From contig CM062214.1 of the NCBI GenBank assembly GCA_031216445.1, positions 14,499,001 through 14,563,000 on the forward strand: DNA of 64,000 nt, written 5' to 3'. The translations under genes were made by a program, and so were the position numbers. Position 1 is the stretch's first letter, and each line of letters begins with the position of its first letter. Positions 25,101 to 35,038 of the stretch are shown here, piece after piece. The notes under the pieces were generated by a model. That model was not told the origin of the DNA and searched no databases. It saw only the letters and a program-made list of their open reading frames with translations. The stretch comes from Lateolabrax maculatus (taxonomy: Eukaryota > Chordata > Actinopteri > Acropomatiformes > Lateolabracidae).

Positions 25101-28100
25101 ACCACAACAATACTTTTTTCTGCATTTTTGCCATACAGTATTGTTGTTATTTAAAAAAAAAATAACCCTGAGTTTCTAAATATGCAGAGCTGGGAACATA
25201 AAGAAGTCATCCACAATGGTGGTTTGGAAAAAACACAGGTCATACAGAAGGTTTGTCATCACTGTGCAAATTTCTACGTCTAATTTCTACGTGGGAACGT
25301 ATTCAACCCTCGAGGGTAGACCACAACACAACCTCAGAGAGGGCTTTATAATCCCAATGCAAGGCCACATCTCAAAGACATATCCCTAAAATCCCTTGGG
25401 AAATTTGCATTTGTGGATTCAGCCAAAGATCTACATCTTTTACTTCCAAATCTCTTGCCACCCCAGAAAGAATCCCATCCAGCACTAATCCTTCTACTCC
25501 ATCTTTCACTGTCCAGTGAGACCTGGCGATCCTGAGTTGCTGTCAGAGTTTGTTTATGTGAGGCGTGATGGTCAGTCCTTCCCACAGTCCTATAGGGCTA
25601 CAACTGTCCACAGGGATGGAGGAAACGTGGTTTGCCAGCCAATATATGTGGTTACAGGGTCTCATGTGAACTCCACGGCCCACAAAAAAAAAAAATCCAG
25701 AATATTTCTCTGCTTCACATGTCGAGAAAACCAGCTTTTCCCTTGCTGTTTTGAGTGTTAAATAAAGCTATTGAGTCTCTCACCACTGATAGGCTTGTTT
25801 TGGGTGCCGCACTGAGGGATGTTGGTGCAGAACATTGTGCGGACTCTTGGGTCCGTAGTGAAGCACCAGGGGAATTCTTGGCCATCTGGATTCCGACAGT
25901 AGTTTTCTCTCAGGTCTCTGGAAAACACAGAAAAAGTTGTCCGGTAATCTGCTCGGATATAAGTGCATGCAGGTGGGTGAGTGAGTGGAAGCATGTCGAA
26001 TATGAGAGTCTGACTCACTTGCAGGGGTAGGCTTGAGGTATGAATGTGTGGTTATGAGGATACTGAGAGTCCCAGCGTTGGCAGATGAGTCCGGTGGGCA
26101 TCACGTCTACTGTCCCTCTATAACCCTCTCCTCTGCCCTGGTAACACTCAGTTGTTTCCACCTTACCTTTAGGAGGTGTTTCTGTGAAGCGCAAGAATAT
26201 ATTACAGGGTGGGTGACGTTGGCCAAGGTAATTCACTGCATATTTATATTCATTCAAATACATTGCGTAAATACCCAGATTAAATAAATAAGATGATAAA
26301 AAGTCTTTACAAAGTTTTTCAGCCAACCCAAGTGTAAATGTTTTACATGATAATAAAAAAAAACAAGTATAGTAGACTCTAGACTGGATCAGATGAACTA
26401 TGGCACTGCACTGACACCTTGATGAACTGAATAATTAATAAAATACTATTCTTACAAGCATTGCACACTGCCCATTTTTCCATTTACCTGCCCTTCTATT
26501 ATTATTCCGCCTACATACATGTGATGCACAGTTTCCGATTATAGTCAATGCAGGATTTTATCTCCCAGCTGTCGACACTAAATGGTCCGGACTGTAAGAC
26601 AATTTGCTTGGAACAAGAGTGATGCCCAAATCCATTGGCCCAAAACCTCCAGTATGTCTGCACCTTCAGGTCTTATGATGAATGGCTAAACAGCCTCAAT
26701 TTTTTGGCCACCTTCTTTCCATATAATAGCTCACTATGGGTTTAGTAGACCTGTAGTTTAAAGAGGCTAATACGGCTAAAATTGGAAAAACAAGGCAGGG
26801 AATCTTATCTGCTCTTTTTTCTTTATAGAAGGACTGCTTATTACGCTCGAGTTACACAAGTTCATTAGCCTGAACATTGTGCATGATTGTATCCAGCAAT
26901 GTGCAAAGCTGCAGACTCTTCAAGACTGTAAAACAGACATTTTCTGTCCATTCAGTGTCTAAAAATAGATATGCACTAGTTGTGACAGTAAACAAAAGAG
27001 CAGGCCTTGACAAAAGAACACTTTGTCTCTCTGTCTCTTGCTCTCTCCGCTCTGCCTTGTTTTGATTAAGACTAACTGGGTCGTAAACTTGGTCTGTTCC
27101 CAACAAACTCCCATATCAGAGACAGAGAGAGAGAGTGAGAGACAGGGAGAGATGGAGATTTGCAATTTTTTAGAGGGGAAAAAAGCAGGGGGGAACAGTG
27201 AATCACCGGGTCCACATGGAGGAGTGCCATCTAGTAAACATGGTGCCAGGGCTGCTGATGATTCTAGCAGGCAAACAGGCCAGTCACAGACTTGGGAGAG
27301 AGAAGCGGAGCCCAACAATAACAGCAGTACTCTCTCTGTTTTATGTTCTTGAGGACCACAGTGGCTGTCTCAGTCACTCCTCACTGATTATAGGTCAACT
27401 AATAGCATACAGTATCTGCTGGTTTACTGCAAATAACTTGAGTAGACACACAAAATACAAATACAGACGTGACACATACACCTAGCTCTTACACATCAAT
27501 CACACTGCTTACACTAAGTGTATGAGGTGTAGTGAAAGTGATCTGCTTGAAGTGTTGTATGACCCTGGTGTTGTGTCTGTATGTGTAACAGGAGGTTAAC
27601 GTGGAGCAGTGTGCAGTTTGGCCACCACACATAAGAGCTGGCATAGAACAATAAACAGCAGGCCAGTGGGCGCAGGGGAAAAATAAACATTCTGGCTATT
27701 AGAGAAGACATAAGAGAGAGCCAAACCTAAGGGGTGGGGGAGTGTGTGTGTGTGTGCGTGTGTGTGTATTCCATAGTATGAGCCAATGAGAGGGAGAGGA
27801 GTGGTAAAATTAAAGGTACAGGAAGTTGTAAATTCTGGTGCAGTCAGTCACACTTCATTGGCCTGTATGGCACACAAACACACCCACGCATAGACTTTCA
27901 CTTCACATGCATGACAAATGCTAATGCATTCAACCACACACACAAACAAACATGCATGCATGCTTACCACAAACTTTGATGTTGCAGTACTCCCATGGTG
28001 TGTTTGGGTCCGTGGTAAAGCACCAGGGTCTCTGGCGTCCGTTTGGGTTCCTACAATAGTTGTCATCCAGGCCCTTGTCAGGATACCTTAACAGACCAAA

Positions 28101-31100
28101 CGTGCAGTATAACAACCTTAGTGTATAGACAAAAGCTATAGAAGAGTGAAAAGCACAGCACAAAACAACTATCACACTGTTGCACATCCCATAGCACAAA
28201 TCTGTGATTAGAATTTGAATAATAGTGGCACAAAACACTAATTGTCACATCATTCTTAAAGCCCAGAGAACCACAAAAGTACCAGAAAATTGAATAATGT
28301 TCCCATTTTTTTTTTCTGAGAACAGAGTAGAAGTGGAGAAACAATTCACCATTGCACGCAACAGAAGCATTAATAACTTGAATGGTGCCAGGACTGCATC
28401 TGTGAATCTGTTCAGAGCCCCGGGGAGTGAGGAAGATAATAGGCTGTATGACTACAGGTGTTCTGCAGTAAGTCATCCCAAAGTCCCACATCCCTCCAGG
28501 CCTCCAGCCTCCAGGCGTGGAGTATCAGGCTGTGGGACCCTCTCATTACATTAGTGCTACGAGCAGTCTGGGACCTCGTTTACACAAACACTGGGATGAT
28601 TAAGGATGTGTTAACGAGTCCCTGCTAATCCAGACCACCTGCCATCCGACTAGCTGGAACACTCTCTTGACACAGACCGCGCGCACATAGCAGTCGTACA
28701 CATACACATACACCAATGAAGATCATGTAAGTAATACTAATGCAGACGAAAATATATGGCCTCCCTAAAATAGGTATAAGCTTATCTGACGGCTGGACAC
28801 AAGTCTGCTCTACAATCTACGGAGAGCTTAAAGGAATTTGGGCCAATTAAGTTAGAATGAAGAGTTTTCCCAGCACACTGCTGCTAGAAACACACAATTA
28901 CCAGTACACACTGGATTCTGATAGCATTCCTTCAGGAAAAGGCACACTGGCAGACTCCAAATCACTTAATCTCCAGAGTTAGTGCACCACAACCACAAGG
29001 AATTACTGCATGAACTTAATATTACATAAAGTATTCTCTACTTTATGCTATTATTCATGTGCGTGGACTTAAGTGTGATTGAGCATGCACAATTTAGTGT
29101 GATGCTGAGTGATGCAGATGCATGTGTGTGTGTGTGTGTGCGTGTGTTACCTCTTGGGGTGGTACAGGTGTTTGTGTGGTCCATCCAGGTCCCAGCGCTG
29201 GCATTCTTTTCCACTTTCTGTGTGGTCCATGGGTCCTCTGTAATCTTCCCCATTACAGTTTATGCACTCAACTATGCAGCAGTGACACACACACACACAC
29301 ACATGCGCACACAGACACGTAGACACAAACACACAGAGCAATAGCTTAGAGAAACACGGAATCTATCAAAAAAATCAATATCCTCTCTTTGCTGTATCAT
29401 TGCTTTCACAATGAGACACTCACAACTTAACAAAAAAGGTTATGCAACATTTCACAATACCCTTCATTAATACTTGATAGATCTTCCTTAAGTTCAGACA
29501 TATGAATACACTTGATGTATGGAAGCACATATTATGTGTCACACTAATGAAGGTAAGGATGTCTTTGATGAAAAGAAGGCACCATTTGTTGCATGGTGAG
29601 TAGTACACACTGTCTAGTGTAAACAACAGAGAGCACGCAGATTAGAAACAGATGTTTTTGAGTCCACTGCTGTCATGACGGAGCACATTTAATACCACTG
29701 GCTGCGTGTGTGTGTGTGTGTGTTTGCACGACATGTTTGTGTGTCTGAGTGCATGTTTCCTATTAGAACCATCTAATTTCTGGAGAAACCCTTCCAGTCA
29801 TTTTCTTCTGAATGAACGCGGGTTCTCTATCAATTATCTTTGTTGTACAACTTGTGATAACCAAGTGGAACAACATATGTGAGACGGAGCGCAAGAAGGA
29901 TTCCAATCCTGTCTTATCGAACCACAGCCTAAGTTCCTCATTAACGTGATCCAGTGTCATACATGCAGAGGAAGCAACCCCCTCTGACAGCATGTTTCCC
30001 CAGGGATTAGATAACAGAGGTCATTATCATCCCCTTCTTTAAGGAGATATCAGTGCCTGACAGTAATATTGTGTGATATAACACAGACGCTGAAACACAG
30101 ATACAGATCCATAACTCAACAGTTTCCTTCTGTGTGTGCCACAGGGATGGATAAAATAGCAAGCAATTTATCTATAGGAGACGACTGGGGATCAATATCC
30201 TCTAACATTCCGACCAGGTTTAGGTTCAAACCATTTACCAAACCTGGACCTGATGGAATGAGAGAGGACCGCATAAACCGAACCAAACACCTGGAAACAG
30301 CTGCGGCTGGCCTCAGCAAATAAAGAAAACCTGTGCCCCACACACATATATAAACACACAGATGTAGACGGAGCACTGTTAAAGCCAGCGTTACTTAGTC
30401 CAAGGCACTATGTGATTGCTTAATTTGCTGCAGCTCATTTCAGACTATCAAGCCTCAATTATTGAGGTAATTTGCAACCTGAAATAGGCATTATTTTAAG
30501 ATGAATGTCAGCTTAGATGGATACAGTGTGTGTGTGTGTGTCTGTGTGTGTAGCCTACCCTGTGAACACTGTGGTATGCCACACTCCTGGTGTCTGAGGT
30601 GTGGCCGGGGGTCAGTGGTAAAGCACCACGGGCCAACACTGGAGTTGTCTGGGTTGCGACAGTAGTTTTCTCTGAGGTCCTTCTTCCTGAACCTCTTAGA
30701 CATGAATCTGTCAGAAGCAGAGCCAAAGTTACACACATAGACACATGTGTAAACCGGTTGCCAAATATTTCAGCTAGCATGCAGAGTAACTTCTTCTTTA
30801 AAAACACCCAAGGCCACAGCCTCTGTAGTTTTTTTTGTTATTGTTTTTCTTATCTCCAAATCCTCATTTATGAGAAAGCTGCTGCTAAACCATCAATGAC
30901 ATGATGTTGTTAATGAGAGAAAACACATTCACTATGTAGAAACAATGTTAGTTTTCCATGAGGCTGGTTCTGAATGTAGTGTAAACAGATTGACAAATGA
31001 CTCATATCTTCTACATCAGGCAAGCACATGGCTGGGTCACCAATTGCAATGATGGACCCAGCGTAGTCTTTGAGTCAAGCAGTGTTTTTCCACATGATGA

Positions 31101-31225
31101 AAAGACAAAGTTCTGAAGTAGTCCTTTAGTGGAGTGGGTAATGACAGGTATAGAATAGAGAAGGCCTTTGCTGGACAATCAAAAAAGAAACCTTTCACTG
31201 ATAAAAATACAATTTGTTCTTGTTC

Positions 31226-31262
<37 letters not shown>

Positions 31263-34200
31263 TGTCTGTCTGAGTTTTCCATGTCTGTAAGCCGACTGAT
31301 AAAACATACAAAGCGCCTGGGTTTAATTACCTGATCTACAGAGACATTAATAGCAGTCTGATAAAGCAAGTTCACTGGAGGTACAAACGTACACTGCCCT
31401 CTTTGATTCGTCTGTTGCAGCGAAGACTCACTACAAAGCCCTTCAAAGCCATTTAATACTTCTTAGTAGAGGGAGTGGAGAAGGAAGAAAGTAGCATGAG
31501 GTTCAAAGATAGTGAAGGTCTAAGATGAGGTGTATGTATCGTTTGTAAGGTTCTTTGATGGTTATTCATTTCTTGCAAGTGATAAACTTTGTCCTCATTT
31601 TACTGGTATTTCTCTCATCAGTTCTCCTCAGTGATTTCCAACATTTTCTACCTATACTGCATTTTTTTCACTACATCTATAGCATACTCAATATGAGACT
31701 TTTCTTAAAGGATAAATGCAGTTATCTTGTTGCTTACCAGACAATTACTTAGATCAGTTCTATTTAACTGTTATAATCCTATAGAAAACATTGCCTCACT
31801 TGCATGTTTTGTTTTCAAACTCCACTTAATTTGTTAATTTTATACTGGGGGCTACACTGTATTAGAAAGTATGCCTGCATATTGAAAAATGAACTTTTGG
31901 GAATTTAGCTGGGGGATGTACCTAAAGCTTAACCAAATGCTGCATATTAGATATGATCCTAATCCCAGTAAAACACACACACATGCATGCACACACACGC
32001 ACACCTAGATAAACAGTAGGGCCACAGCAGGAAATGATCTGTGACTCTGTAAAGCCTTACAATGAGGTCAGTTCTGATGGATGACTGCTCCCAGGAGCCT
32101 AATCAACCCCTAATATTTCATACTCATATACACATACGCACACATACAGACTAGCCCCTTACTCCAAGCTAATTGCATCACAAACAGGCCAACACTAACG
32201 GTAAGACACAGCTTTGAAACTACTTTGCTTGAAACTGTGGTGAAAAGTACGTCAGATTCTTACTTGTGTTCATGAGGGATAGGAGAGGCCCAGGCCTGGC
32301 ACAGGATCCCACTCACTGTCACCGACCTCCGCCCCCTGTAGCTCTGACCTGTACCCACAATGCACTCCCTTACATAGTCTGAAAGAGTGACAGAAAGAGA
32401 GAAGATGACCAGAGACAGAAACAGAGAGAGACAAAATGACAGAAAAAGAGAGTGAGTAAGTGTGATGAGCCAACAACCTGATCGCAGTGTTGTGCACACA
32501 GAGCCAGTATGGATGATGAAGAAAACAGACAGAAAGAGATGTTCAGCTAAAAGGCTGCGCTTAACAAGGGCATGACAATGCCAAAAGTCGAATCTGTTTT
32601 CCTAATCTTCTAAAACATTTGGATCCCGTAAAATAGGCTACACAGCTTGCATGTTCACTGTTGTGGCCAGTCAGATTGAAGTAGAGAGGGGGTTTCCATC
32701 GTTTACACAAAACTACTTAATGAGAGAAAATGAACCATAACGTGCGGCGACACAATAAACACGACAGCGGTCCTTGCCCTTCCTTGTCTTCCTTTTGAGG
32801 AATGATGTCATTACTAAGCTACAATCAGTCTGAAAATAAATAAAATATAAAATGACTTTACATATCTTAAAAGAATAAGGAGTACATCATAGCACTGTTG
32901 CAGAAAGTGAGAATGTAAGTTTTTTTGGATGGAAAAATATGGTGAGGGGGGAGACACCACTTTGGTATCAGCTGATAGAGAGAAAAGGTGGAACAGTAGA
33001 GGGCACCTTTCTTTTGGAAGAGTTGGTAGTTGAAGTCTTGTTGGCTCTGAGCTCCTGGTGAGTTCCTGTCGAACGACAGCCACTGGCATTTCCTGTTTTT
33101 ATGATCATAGAGAAACGCTCTGGAGAATAAGGAGGAAGGGAGAACAGGGGAAGAGTGAAGTACATAATTTGAGGCAAAAGGCAACCCAGGGTAGTTCACA
33201 AAGCTGTTACATGAGTATGCAAAGCAGTTAGGAGGCCTGTTAAACCAGATGGACAACAGTGCACTATACCTGTGAGAAGCAGAATAAAGGAACTCAAGGA
33301 ACCACTTAACTTTCTATGTATTGACAGCCATTCACGTTGTGGGAGACACATACCTGCAGGTGAAGGGAAGTCTCCTGTTGCGGCTGCATGCTTTGGCACA
33401 CTTGGCCATGCTCAGCTTCTTGCTTTTGGTCAGGTGGGAGGAATCAGGAGACACAACAACCAGTCGTACGCCGTCAGTCTTCTGGTAGTCCTGGAGTGCA
33501 TTTCTTCTGCCCTCTGATACACAATGACATAACATGTCCATGATCATTCAGCAGGATTTTTCATTTTAGAAGTTGAGCTGACACTCATCTTCACTTACTG
33601 CACATACTTAACCACAGTGGGTAGGACACAAGCTGTTGGGGTCAAACCAGAGACAATTATGGTTTGTTTTATTTTATTTAACATTTTATCTGTACTTTTT
33701 TATTTTAATATAAAGGCCACTGAATTGTATTTTACTTGATGCAACCAAACACTGCCTCCCATAGGCTCTGTTGTCTGGGAGGCAGTGTGGATACATTTCT
33801 TATGAGCTCAGCTGGACTGAAAACACTGTGCAACAGCATTACAATGTGTGAATTAGTCTACTTTAACTGTTCTTAATCTACAGGACCTAATAGGATGCGC
33901 AGTCATTTTTCACTGCCCCCAGTGAAAGCAAGGCTGACCCCCCCCCCCCCACACACACACACACACACACACACACAACCGGACACAGTGAGGGGAATCA
34001 GTGTCTGTATCTTCCCTCAGTTGTTGGCAGGTTCTCTGCATCTCTGCCAAGTCAGAGAGCCAGTTACAGGAGACATTTAGATATAGACAGAAAACTCTTT
34101 CCACCTCCTAATTTCTCCTCCACCTCCTCCTCCTGACTGTTTCAACTCTCTGCCTCCTATCAACACAGAAAAGAAAAAAAAAAAAAAAAAAACTTAATCG

Positions 34201-35038
34201 CACGGTGTTTCTGTTCCAGAACAGCTCGATTCTTGGGACTACGTGTCATGGCGACAGCAGGAGGACACCAGACATCAGCGCTTCAGTGTTTGAGGACGTG
34301 GTGAGCGGCAGAGGACCAGGGGCACATCACGTTTTGTCCGATCCCAAAAACTTCGAGTTCACCAGCTCGGCAGTTTCTCTGCCTGAGTGCCCTGGCGCAA
34401 TGAGCCGCGAAATCGCACCCTGCTCAGGACCAAAGGATGACTGAACCACCAATTTGATTTTAATACAGGTCATTCTGTGGGACAGTGGGTTACGTCTATT
34501 CACTTTTTTCATGGCATCCATCTCACGGTCCGCACGGACGGTGGCCGTCTTGACGCGTCCCTGTGCGCCGCAGCGGCTCTGGCGCGGAGCGGTTGTCCAC
34601 CGCAGCAAGAGTTGAGACTGGAGAGCTGCTGGATCGTCAGCACGGCGAAAGCATCGCTTTCGTCTGCGCCGATGAGACCATCATTTGGCCAACTTAAAGA
34701 GATGTTCTCCTGACTGCGTGCGGACACGAAGGCTCACTTCCAGTAAAGCGTCATGTTAGAATTACATAGAAAAATAGCCCAAGTCTAAGGACACGCAAAT
34801 GAACAAAACAGTAGCCCGTACATTGTAAAGACTAATACCGCAGAGGAACTCTCGGAGTATTACACACGGCTTAATAAAGTTGTGTTGATGCAGCCTCTCC
34901 TCACTCCTGTTTTGCACGGAGCGCAGACCGACGCGCTCAGCTGCAGCTCCAGCCCGGTGCCGTGAGTGGGGTTTTTTCGCCCAACTTACCAGAACAAGAA
35001 ATGACGAAGAGTCCGAAAACGAGCTTGTAAATCCACAT
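18991..35038 (-). CDS. hgf: Hepatocyte growth factor gene, complete, 18 coding exons
   Basis: HGF is a secreted plasminogen-like growth factor that activates the MET receptor tyrosine kinase (family knowledge). Eighteen minus-strand exons, each with AG acceptor and GT donor and with compatible phases, join to 2,142 bases (713 residues plus stop); human HGF has 728 residues and 18 exons. Domain order is signal peptide (exon 1), PAN/N domain (exons 2-3), kringles 1-4 (exon pairs 4-5, 6-7, 8-9, 10-11), linker with activation site (12-13) and protease-like beta chain (13-18). The beta chain carries DRQC and RDYGG where active proteases have the catalytic His and Ser, which separates HGF/MSP from plasminogen. 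The four kringles and the neighbouring cacna2d1 gene favour hgf over mst1. The teleost paralog (hgfa or hgfb) is not decided. The gene spans only about 16 kb. Confidence 0.96.
19661..19803 (-). CDS. hgf: hgf exon 17, beta-chain core
   Basis: Encodes GTGHDDVLKAVDLPIVSNER, then CREMHRGSLHITNTKICAGG and KRNEGVCE. The NERC, HRG and ICAG motifs match HGF. The acceptor is actttttcag and the donor gtaaac. It leaves in phase 0 directly before the RDYGG exon. Length 143 bases. Confidence 0.94.
20334..20440 (-). CDS. hgf: hgf exon 16, beta-chain core
   Basis: Encodes PALPADNVHTIQLPVAGCSI, then PEGTICKMYGWGETKG. The IQLP, PEGTIC and YGWG motifs align with human IDLP, PEKTSC and YGWG. The acceptor follows tatgtccag and the donor is gtactg. 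At 107 bases it has the phase of an HGF exon 16 (one base in, one out). Confidence 0.93.
20544..20693 (-). CDS. hgf: hgf exon 15, pseudo-catalytic aspartate region
   Basis: Encodes CVPDLSEYQVWLGVSDIREG and onward to HVICGPEGSSLALIRLSK. QCFSSCVPDL resembles MSP more than human HGF. The position of the catalytic Asp (human HGF GSDLVL) is Ser here (GSSLAL, codon AGT). The acceptor is cctctccag and the donor is gtgagt. Length 150 bases. Confidence 0.93.
20956..21030 (-). CDS. hgf: hgf exon 14, pseudo-catalytic histidine region
   Basis: Encodes SLHWCGGSLIRDQWVLTDRQ then CFSS. In active trypsin-like proteases this segment reads TAAHC; here the His is Gln (DRQC), as in human HGF and MSP. The acceptor is tcttttcag and the donor is gtaact. 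Length 75 bases. Confidence 0.93.
21769..21874 (-). CDS. hgf: hgf exon 13, activation site and start of beta chain
   Basis: Encodes ELSSVGCFVHKRTRIVGGGP, then VGISDGSWMVSIQKG. The Cys before FVHKR corresponds to the alpha-chain Cys that bridges to the beta chain. Cleavage is expected after Arg in RTR|IVGG, the position cut in mammals by HGF activator, matriptase or hepsin. The acceptor is ttttccag and the donor is gtatgg. Length 106 bases. Confidence 0.92.
22401..22430 (-). CDS. hgf: hgf exon 12, 30-base linker micro-exon
   Basis: A 30-base exon (DALQNTIPLG) between acceptor tctctgcag and donor gtgagt. It joins kringle 4 (its first two bases complete the last Cys codon) to the activation-loop exon. 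Human HGF also has a small exon here. Being a multiple of three, it could be skipped in frame, but that would join T of exon 11 to GT of exon 13 and still give Cys. Confidence 0.85.
23529..23659 (-). CDS. hgf: hgf exon 11, kringle 4 second half
   Basis: Encodes GEMGMLMAGLEGSYCRNPDK, then DKHGPWCHTNNSAIPWDYCP and VKPC. The PWDYCP ending matches HGF kringle 4. The acceptor follows gtgtccag and the donor is gtgagt. Length 131 bases. It restores all six kringle cysteines when joined to exon 10; the loop before YCRNPD is shorter and more hydrophobic than in human HGF. Confidence 0.9.
24864..24957 (-). CDS. hgf: hgf exon 10, kringle 4 first half
   Basis: Encodes DCYEAFGENYQGEQSRTRSN, then LPCAPWRDHSNR, the first half of kringle 4. 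The acceptor aaatacag gives Asp with the last base of exon 9. The only donor that fits the required phase is AACAG|gtcggc, which lacks the usual purine-A-G at intron positions 3-5. The alternative frame continues through ARWIPA with no GT donor nearby. Length 94 bases. Confidence 0.8.
25784..25917 (-). CDS. hgf: hgf exon 9, kringle 3 second half
   Basis: Encodes DLRENYCRNPDGQEFPWCFT, then TDPRVRTMFCTNIPQC and a short linker (GTQNKPIS). It has the standard YCRNPD, PWCFT and final Cys positions of a kringle. The acceptor is gttttccag and the donor is gtgaga. Length 134 bases. Confidence 0.94.
26019..26181 (-). CDS. hgf: hgf exon 8, inter-kringle linker and kringle 3 first half
   Basis: Encodes TPPKGKVETTECYQGRGEGY, then RGTVDVMPTGLICQRWDSQY and PHNHTFIPQAYPCK. 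The ETTEC and GQ/RGEGYRGTV motifs are diagnostic for HGF kringle 3. The acceptor is gcttcacag and the donor gtgagt. Length 163 bases, two bases carried in and two out. Confidence 0.94.
26182..29150 (-). other. hgf: hgf introns 6 and 7 around exon 7
   Basis: Intron 6 is 28087-29150 and intron 7 is 26182-27967. They contain short CA/GT runs (29123-29146, 27748-27767) and a GA run near 27117-27150, but no additional kringle-like exon. Predicted frames here lack splice-compatible similarity to anything I recognise. Confidence 0.55.
27968..28086 (-). CDS. hgf: hgf exon 7, kringle 2 second half
   Basis: Encodes YPDKGLDDNYCRNPNGRQ, then RPWCFTTDP, WEYC and NIKVCE, completing kringle 2; YPDKG is close to human HGF. 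The acceptor is ctgttaag with a modest pyrimidine tract and the donor is gtaagc. It enters with one base and leaves with one. Length 119 bases. Confidence 0.93.
29151..29271 (-). CDS. hgf: hgf exon 6, kringle 2 first half
   Basis: Encodes VECINCNGEDYRGPMDHTES and onward to CQRWDLDGPHKHLYHPKR, the first half of kringle 2. DHTESGK is close to human HGF. The acceptor is gctgcatag, the donor is gtaaca, and the length is 121 bases, not a multiple of three, so skipping shifts the frame. A (TG)n tract lies just upstream in the transcript and a complementary (CA)n tract lies just after the donor (see findings). Confidence 0.94.
29272..30558 (-). other. hgf: hgf intron 5
   Basis: A 1,287-base intron between kringles 1 and 2. 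CA/GT tracts sit at both ends (30524-30550 next to the exon 5 donor, 29285-29303 next to the exon 6 acceptor) and in the middle (29707-29723). No coding signal is seen. Confidence 0.6.
30559..30707 (-). CDS. hgf: hgf exon 5, kringle 1 second half
   Basis: Encodes FMSKRFRKKDLRENYCRNPD, then GPWCFTTDP and CGIPQCSQ. I chose the acceptor after ttctgacag because it restores the human kringle length and the required phase; an inner ttcag acceptor is also in phase but would delete six residues. The donor gtaggc is followed at once by CA-rich intron, a possible hnRNP L site (inference). Length 149 bases. Confidence 0.9.
30708..32263 (-). other. hgf: hgf intron 4 (inside kringle 1)
   Basis: A 1,556-base intron between the kringle 1 half-exons. 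It holds a GT microsatellite at about 31228-31262 and otherwise AT-rich unique-looking sequence. I see no exon-like or RNA-gene signal in it. Confidence 0.6.
31228..31262. repeat. (GT)n microsatellite in hgf intron 4
   Basis: Pure GT run followed by TCTG repeats. Confidence 0.9.
32264..32378 (-). CDS. hgf: hgf exon 4, kringle 1 first half
   Basis: Encodes DYVRECIVGTGQSYRG and onward to CQAWASPIPHEHK, the first half of kringle 1. With the N domain, this kringle forms the NK1 MET-binding unit in mammals. The acceptor follows ctctttcag and the donor is gtaaga. The exon ends with two bases of a codon, the phase used at every intra-kringle boundary of this gene. Length 115 bases. Confidence 0.94.
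33007..33119 (-). CDS. hgf: hgf exon 3, second part of the PAN/N domain
   Basis: Encodes AFLYDHKNRKCQWLSFD followed by a Gln-rich stretch and LFQKK, completing the N domain. The Cys before AFLYD (end of exon 2) and the Cys in RKCQW are the conserved PAN cysteines. It ends just before the DYVREC start of kringle 1, as in human HGF. The acceptor follows ttctccag and the donor is gtgccc, which is weak beyond GT. Length 113 bases. Confidence 0.92.
33354..33513 (-). CDS. hgf: hgf exon 2, first part of the PAN/N domain
   Basis: Encodes EGRRNALQDYQKTDG and onward to the KCAKACSRNRRLPFTC cysteine cluster. This matches the N domain (PAN/apple fold) of HGF, the part that binds heparan sulfate and contributes to MET binding. 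The acceptor follows gtatcag and the donor is gtatgt. The exon is 160 bases, entering with two bases of a codon and leaving with two. The Lys/Arg-rich stretches agree with heparin binding in the family. Confidence 0.93.
33514..34989 (-). other. hgf: hgf intron 1, with CpG-rich patch and small inverted repeat
   Basis: The first hgf intron is 1,476 bases. It contains a CpG-rich, GC-rich patch at about 34240-34720, an A18 run near 34170, a C/CA microsatellite at 33938-33977, and a 13-base inverted repeat (33749-33761 with 33776-33788). The open frames in the patch on both strands look like products of GC content and match no family I know. Confidence 0.6.
34990..35038 (-). CDS. hgf: hgf exon 1, start codon and signal peptide
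   Basis: The ATG at 35038-35036 opens MWIYKLVFGLFVISCS, a short hydrophobic signal sequence, and a gtaagt donor follows directly. The last base (G) joins AG of exon 2 to give Glu. No ATG precedes it on the transcript strand for more than 150 bases. The -3 position is G, a fair Kozak context. The reading frame stays open upstream but without an ATG, so this start is preferred. Confidence 0.88.

Larger units (their letters stand above)
21875..25783 (-). other. hgf: hgf introns 9 to 12 outside exons 10-12
   Basis: Intron segments 24958-25783, 23660-24863, 22431-23528 and 21875-22400. They contain CA/GT microsatellites at 23156-23179 and 23314-23338. 24120-24480 is less AT-rich than its surroundings and could be conserved non-coding DNA, but that cannot be judged from one sequence. 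Confidence 0.55.

Noticed and set aside
34327..34727. Overlapping frames on both strands in hgf intron 1 as a possible gene
   Set aside because: Explained by high GC content; no recognisable protein and no consistent splice signals.
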